A stretch of DNA of 64,000 bases from Algibacter mikhailovii (GTDB taxonomy: Bacteria > Bacteroidota > Bacteroidia > Flavobacteriales > Flavobacteriaceae). The notes below the pieces were generated by a model that was not told where the DNA came from, did not search any database, and saw nothing but the letters and a program-made list of their open reading frames with translations. The stretch covers positions 124,001-188,000 of the forward strand of contig NZ_BMWZ01000003.1 of the NCBI RefSeq assembly GCF_014651495.1. The letters are read 5' to 3'. The position numbers and the translations under genes are program-made. Within the stretch, counting starts at the first letter, position 1. The number at the start of each line of letters is the position of its first letter. This document shows, piece after piece, positions 59,804 to 64,000 of this stretch.

Positions 59804-60628
59804 ATGACCATTAATTGTAAAGGCCAACTTGTTGACTTATCATCACCAAAAGTAATGGGGATTTTAAATATTACACCAGACTCATTCTATGATGGCGGCA
59901 CACATAAAGATCAAAAAGAAGTTTTAAAACATGTTGAAAAAATGCGCCATGAGGGAGCAACTTTTGTCGATGTTGGTGCCTATAGTTCTAGACCTAATGC
60001 AGCGCATGTAAGCGAAACAGAAGAATTAAATAGAATACTGCCCATTGTTAATCTTATTTTAAATGAGTTTCCTGAAACCCTAATTTCAATAGACACTTTT
60101 AGAAGTCAGGTAGCGAAGCAATGTATTGAAGCAGGTGCTGCACTGATTAACGATATTTCAGCCGGTTCTTTAGATGACAAAATGATGCCTACTATTGCCA
60201 ATTTACACGTACCATACATTATGATGCACATGCGAGGTACACCCCAAAATATGCAAGAGCAGACAACCTATGATAATTTGGTAAAGGATATTCTTTTTTA
60301 CTTTTCTGAACGAATTAAAACGGCAAAAGCTTTAGGAATCATTGATTTGATAGTTGACCCAGGATTTGGATTTGCCAAAACTTTAACTCAGAACTATGAA
60401 CTCTTAAATAAATTGGAGCTGTTTAAAATGATTGAAAACCCCTTATTAGTTGGTGTCTCCAGAAAATCAATGATATATAAAACCTTAGGGATAACGGCTA
60501 AAGAAGCTTTAAATGGCACATCCATACTGAATACCATTGCACTGCAGAAGGGCGCATCAATATTACGGGTTCATGACGTTAAAGAAGCCATGGAATGCAT
60601 TACACTTGTTGAATCATTGACTAATTAG
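59804..60628 (+). CDS. folP: Dihydropteroate synthase
   Basis: 274 residues. Joins p-aminobenzoate to the pterin pyrophosphate in folate synthesis; target of sulfonamides. Signatures: VMGILNITPDSFYDGG (about 18-33), the second FolP block FVDVGAYSSRPNA (about 54-66), SIDTFRS (about 97-103), INDISAG (about 117-123), DPGFGFAKT (about 186-194) and VGVSRKSMIY (about 219-228). TIM-barrel, cytoplasmic. It is followed 17 bases later by a lipoprotein gene and then cdaA, so it heads an operon. Confidence 0.95.
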   Translation: MTINCKGQLVDLSSPKVMGILNITPDSFYDGGTHKDQKEVLKHVEKMRHEGATFVDVGAYSSRPNAAHVSETEELNRILPIVNLILNEFPETLISIDTFRSQVAKQCIEAGAALINDISAGSLDDKMMPTIANLHVPYIMMHMRGTPQNMQEQTTYDNLVKDILFYFSERIKTAKALGIIDLIVDPGFGFAKTLTQNYELLNKLELFKMIENPLLVGVSRKSMIYKTLGITAKEALNGTSILNTIALQKGASILRVHDVKEAMECITLVESLTN

Positions 60629-60644
60629 TCAGAAGCTAAAGAAA

Positions 60645-61331
60645 ATGAAAAGAAATTTAATTATTCTAATAATTTTAGCTTGTTTTTCCTGTAAAAATGA
60701 TAAAGTTATTCAATTACCAGAAATCAATAATTCAGAAATTTCAGAAATAAATGATGTATCTGCCGCTTATATATTTTATAACGAATCAAAACCCGACAGC
60801 ACTGAACTCAATCGAAAGAATCTTATAAGTACCACAAATTGGTTGGTCAATATTGACAAACGCTTAACGCTAAGTCAGGTTATTCCTCATATTAAATATT
60901 TGCAAGAAAAGAAAAGTAACTCAAGTCATAAAAACAACAAGGCTAAAAACTATTTCACTTGTCACGATACCAATGAAAATAATCTAGGTTTTATAGAATT
61001 CACTCCTGTGATTTATCAAAACAAACCAATTAACACCTTAATTGAAAACAATATAAATACAGAGTTAGAACGTTTAATAATCTTTTTTAACCGTTTAAAC
61101 AGTATAACCATTTATTCCAAGGCTGGCAAAACAGCTCTTATTGACTCCAACGCCGCCCACTTAAAACAGGACTTATTATCAATAATAAAAAATCAAAAAA
61201 GCAAAACCAAATTGGTTTTAAGCTTCAATAACGGTTTAACGTTTCAAGATTATATTTCGTTAAAATCAATCTTGTCAGCTTTTAAAAACCAACCCATTTC
61301 GATATCTAATATTGAATTCATTTCTAATTAA
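60645..61331 (+). CDS. Predicted lipoprotein between folP and cdaA, function unknown
   Basis: 228 residues. Lipoprotein signal peptide with lipobox CFSC (Cys16, MKRNLIILIILACFSCKND). The mature part is Asn/Lys/Ile-rich with no recognised domain, containing a helix-strand alternation and only one further pair of cysteines (CHDTNEN region). It lies within the folP-cdaA operon (17 bases after folP, 36 before cdaA). In related genomes a small gene of this kind is not always present. No function is proposed. Confidence 0.65.
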   Translation: MKRNLIILIILACFSCKNDKVIQLPEINNSEISEINDVSAAYIFYNESKPDSTELNRKNLISTTNWLVNIDKRLTLSQVIPHIKYLQEKKSNSSHKNNKAKNYFTCHDTNENNLGFIEFTPVIYQNKPINTLIENNINTELERLIIFFNRLNSITIYSKAGKTALIDSNAAHLKQDLLSIIKNQKSKTKLVLSFNNGLTFQDYISLKSILSAFKNQPISISNIEFISN

Positions 61332-61366
61332 TCAGATTTTCTTAAATTTACAAAAACCCACCACCA

Positions 61367-62152
61367 TTGGATATCTTTAATGACCTTTTAAATTTCTCAA
61401 TAGTTGATATTATTGATGTCATTCTTGTTGCCCTACTGCTATACTATTTATACAAGCTTGTTAAAGGTACAGTTGCCATAAATATTTTTTTAGGAATTAT
61501 TATTATATATGGTGCTTGGCGACTAACTAGCTTTCTTAATATGGAACTCCTTACAAGTATTTTTGGAGGATTCATGAAGGTTGGTATTATTGCGTTAATA
61601 GTTGTTTTTCAGCCTGAGATAAGAAAATTTCTGCTTATGGTAGGATCTACAAACCTAGGGCGGGGATCTAAGTTTTTTAAAAACATTAAATTCTTAAAAT
61701 CTGATATATCTGATGGATCAGATGTCGATGCCATTGTTACTGCCTGCAATAAAATGTCCATGTCTAAAACTGGTGCATTAATTGTTTTTGAGCGAAATAA
61801 CAATCTTGATTTCTTATCAGAATCTGGTGATGAGATGAATATTAAAGTCACACAACCTATTATAGAAAGCATCTTTTTTAAAAATAGTCCTTTGCATGAC
61901 GGTGCCATTATTGTGAGTAATAATATTGTAAAAGCAACGCGCGTAATACTGCCGGTCAACAATGAAAAGAACATACCGCAACGTTTCGGGTTACGCCATA
62001 GAGCAGCTATTGGGGTTACCGAAAAAACAGATGCTCTGGCCTTAGTAGTAAGCGAGGAGACAGGACATATATCATACTTTAAAGATGGAGAGTTTGTTGT
62101 TTTTGAAGACACCAATGAGCTCAATACTATAATTAAGAATGATTTAGCTTAA
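61367..62152 (+). CDS. cdaA: Diadenylate cyclase CdaA (c-di-AMP synthase)
   Basis: 261 residues from a TTG at 61367. Three N-terminal membrane helices (about 12-30, 37-58, 66-82) and a cytoplasmic DAC domain (about 115-230). Catalytic motifs DGA (178-180, in SPLHDGAIIV) and RHRAAIG (210-216, RHR). Makes c-di-AMP from two ATP, a signal that regulates K+ uptake and osmotic balance; trkA at the other end of this window is a typical downstream target in other bacteria. The TTG start is supported because it gives the usual MDIFNDLLNFSIVDIIDV N-terminus. Overlaps the next gene by one base. Confidence 0.93.
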   Translation: MDIFNDLLNFSIVDIIDVILVALLLYYLYKLVKGTVAINIFLGIIIIYGAWRLTSFLNMELLTSIFGGFMKVGIIALIVVFQPEIRKFLLMVGSTNLGRGSKFFKNIKFLKSDISDGSDVDAIVTACNKMSMSKTGALIVFERNNNLDFLSESGDEMNIKVTQPIIESIFFKNSPLHDGAIIVSNNIVKATRVILPVNNEKNIPQRFGLRHRAAIGVTEKTDALALVVSEETGHISYFKDGEFVVFEDTNELNTIIKNDLA

Positions 62153-62931
62153 TGTTTTGTAAAAATTGTAACAACAATTTAATTAACCAAGCAGATTACT
62201 GCCATAATTGTGGCGAAAAAATAATTAGAAATAGATTAACATTAAAAAATCTATTTCACCTTTACGCGCAGACCTTTTTTAATTTTGATAATAAATTTTT
62301 TCAAACCTTTGTTAACCTATTTTCAAAACCGGAAGTTGTTGTTACAGCATATATTGATGGCGTAAGAAAAAAGTACATCAATGTTATTAGCTATTTTGCT
62401 TTAGCTCTAACATTAGTAGGTCTTGAATATTATATTATCAATAATTACTTCCCTGGATTTTCTGACTTATCAACAGTAACAGCAAAAGGCACAGAACACT
62501 TTACCAATTCTGTGTTAAAGTTTATACAAGGTCATCAATCATTACTTCTAATAGGTATGATTCCCGTTTTTGCCTTTTTGATTAAAGGTGTTTTTTACAA
62601 AATTACAACCTATAATTATACTGAGTTATTAGTAGTTCTTATTTATGTTTTTGCCCACACCACAATTATAACAGCTATTATTTCTATAATTTCTGCTGCC
62701 TTTGGTTTAAAATTAAGTGCTATTGGGTATGAATTAATTGTTTTAAAAACGGTGTATTTATTTTATGTTTTAAAACGATTATACCGTTTAAACTTAAAAA
62801 CAACAATAGTAAAGACCTTACTATTTTTCATATTAGTAGTTTGTCTATATTTTGTATTAATTATCGCTTTAACAGCAGTCTTTTACGTCATCAAAGGTCC
62901 TGACTTTTTGGAAAACCTAATTACCTCGTAA
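62152..62931 (+). CDS. DUF3667 membrane protein
   Basis: 259 residues. N-terminal zinc-ribbon-like segment with paired cysteines (CKNCNNNLINQADYCHNCGEK, residues 3-21, cut here to its CxxC pairs), a conserved amphipathic stretch (NRLTLKNLFHLYAQTFFNFDNKFFQT), then about four membrane helices (about 78-96, 128-146, 160-190, 218-240). Widely conserved next to cdaA in Flavobacteriia; function unknown. Its ATG overlaps the cdaA stop (TAATG), so the two are coupled. Confidence 0.85.
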   Translation: MFCKNCNNNLINQADYCHNCGEKIIRNRLTLKNLFHLYAQTFFNFDNKFFQTFVNLFSKPEVVVTAYIDGVRKKYINVISYFALALTLVGLEYYIINNYFPGFSDLSTVTAKGTEHFTNSVLKFIQGHQSLLLIGMIPVFAFLIKGVFYKITTYNYTELLVVLIYVFAHTTIITAIISIISAAFGLKLSAIGYELIVLKTVYLFYVLKRLYRLNLKTTIVKTLLFFILVVCLYFVLIIALTAVFYVIKGPDFLENLITS

Positions 62932-62934
62932 TGA

Positions 62935-64000
62935 CTATGCAAGCTCTTCCTGCAAAAATTGCACTTCATATAGGTTTTTATAATACCCATTGTCTTTATT
63001 AAGTAACTCAGCATGCGTGCCCTGCTCAACAATTTCACCAGAATCCATAACAATAATTTTATCAGCTTTTTTAACCGTTGCTAATCTATGGGCAATCACA
63101 ATAGAGCTGCGACCTTTTGTAATTTTATCCGTAGCATTTTGGATCAATTGTTCAGAATACGAGTCAACCGAAGATGTAGCTTCATCTAATACTAAAATAC
63201 TTGGATTGGTAACATAAGCTCTTAAAAAAGAAATGAGTTGGCGCTGTCCAGAAGACAACATTACACCCCGTTCTTTCACATTATAATGATATCCATTTGG
63301 CAGAGACATTATAAAATCATGAATTCCTATATCCTTTGCTGCTTGAAAAACTTGTTCTTCAGTTATTTCAGGGTGATTTAAGGTAATATTATTCATAATC
63401 GTATCTGCAAATAAAAACACATCTTGCAGTACCACGGCAATTTGTGTTCTTAAAGACGATAAAGTCACAGCTTTAATATTCGTGCCATCAACCATTATGG
63501 AGCCTTCTTTTATCTCGTAAAAACGATTCAATAAATTAATAATAGTAGATTTCCCAGCCCCCGTGGCTCCAACTATTGCAACCGTTTCTCCAGCGGCTAC
63601 ATCAAATGAAATACCTTTTAATACAGGTTCATCCTCCACATAATTAAAATAAACGTTTTTAAACGAAATTTCCCCTTTAAAATGTTCTGCTACATGCGTG
63701 CCTGAATCATCAATCTGCGATGTGGTATCAATCACTTTAAAAACTCTCGCTGCGGCTACCATACCCATTTGAAGCGTATTAAACTTATCTGCTATTTGAC
63801 GCAATGGTCTAAATAACATGGGAATGAACATTATGAATGAAATTAAAATACCTTGTGTTACGCTACCATCTAAAACTACATTTAATCCGCCATACCAAGC
63901 TACTAGGCCTATGGTTATAGATGAAGATAAATCTGCCAATGGAAAGAAAATAGAGTTATACCAAACGGTTTTTAGCCAACCTTTTTTATGCCGCTCATTT
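62935..64000 (-). CDS. ABC transporter, fused permease-ATPase of the MsbA/LmrA type (5' part outside window)
   Basis: Partial: stop at 62935, open to the window edge (about 355 residues seen; the frame continues through LKTVWYNSIFFPLADLSSS beyond the first in-frame candidate start at 63939). The visible part has the last membrane helices of the permease and a complete ATPase: Walker A GATGAGKST (about 148-156 of the visible part), Q-loop VLQDVFLF, signature MLSSGQRQ (a degenerate LSGGQ), Walker B LVLDEATSSVD and switch His in VIAHRL. Predicted lipid or drug exporter. Convergent with the DUF3667 gene. Confidence 0.92.
   Translation of the reverse strand, partial: NERHKKGWLKTVWYNSIFFPLADLSSSITIGLVAWYGGLNVVLDGSVTQGILISFIMFIPMLFRPLRQIADKFNTLQMGMVAAARVFKVIDTTSQIDDSGTHVAEHFKGEISFKNVYFNYVEDEPVLKGISFDVAAGETVAIVGATGAGKSTIINLLNRFYEIKEGSIMVDGTNIKAVTLSSLRTQIAVVLQDVFLFADTIMNNITLNHPEITEEQVFQAAKDIGIHDFIMSLPNGYHYNVKERGVMLSSGQRQLISFLRAYVTNPSILVLDEATSSVDSYSEQLIQNATDKITKGRSSIVIAHRLATVKKADKIIVMDSGEIVEQGTHAELLNKDNGYYKNLYEVQFLQEELA

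Noticed and set aside
1-64000. CRISPR arrays, insertion sequences, prophage genes or integrases
   Set aside because: No regularly spaced repeats, transposase, integrase or phage structural genes were seen on either strand.

Overview
The window is a low-GC chromosomal segment from a marine-type member of the Bacteroidota, most likely Flavobacteriaceae. The evidence is the recurring TAnnTTTG promoter element, weak or absent Shine-Dalgarno sequences, the gliding/type IX secretion gene porT, a C-terminal type IX sorting domain, a lipidated TamA-like protein (TamL), and housekeeping neighbourhoods typical of that family. No insertion sequence, prophage or CRISPR array was seen.

Layout. 1-12.9 kb is core: trkA (cut by the window edge), ubiE/menG, porT, a TrmH-family methyltransferase, tamL, class II aldolase, accD, a lipoprotein, an orphan PAS histidine kinase, rpsO and pnp. 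13-25.3 kb is mixed: a hyaluronan/NodC-like glycosyltransferase, a LysR gene divergent from an SbtA-type bicarbonate transporter operon with two small companions, a membrane AraC regulator, a Na+/Ca2+ antiporter, an SPFH protein and a DUF5060 glycosidase-like protein. 26.1-41.7 kb is a sulfur-metabolism region. It holds a tripartite RND pump with a translationally coupled PII-like protein and a DUF2892 protein, a DsrE / TusE-DsrC / sulfide:quinone-reductase operon, a FadL porin, a Crp/Fnr regulator, split YeeE/TsuA thiosulfate permeases, a TauE/TSUP exporter and a persulfide-dioxygenase/rhodanese fusion. Two identical tRNA-Arg(ACG) genes sit in it. 41.7-46.7 kb is an SOS mutagenesis cassette (LexA/UmuD-like repressor, DinB, short DnaE). 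46.7-64 kb is again mostly core (clpS, prmA, tpiA, TlpA-like, DppB-like permease, DoxX/BT_3928, DUF1599, folP, cdaA, DUF3667, ABC exporter). A 6.6 kb accessory block lies between prmA and tpiA: an LuxR/TPR-kinase pair, a LamG type IX substrate, a lipoprotein and an Lgt-like enzyme.

The strongest new signal is regulatory. Five promoters of the sulfur region carry a Crp/Fnr-type palindrome whose centre lies exactly 29.5 bases upstream of a TAnnTTTG (or one-mismatch) -7 element, the geometry of a class II activator site. Three of them (tolC/RND, yeeE, persulfide dioxygenase) are TGTAA-N6-TTACA-like. Two (sulfide:quinone reductase and FadL) are TATGAY-AAAA-ATCATR. The regulator encoded inside the cluster has Val where E. 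coli CRP has Glu181, the residue that reads the base changed between TGTGA and TGTAA. Together these suggest a locally encoded, sulfur-responsive Crp/Fnr regulon with its own DNA code, layered on a second Crp/Fnr input. Functions of the small companion proteins remain unknown.
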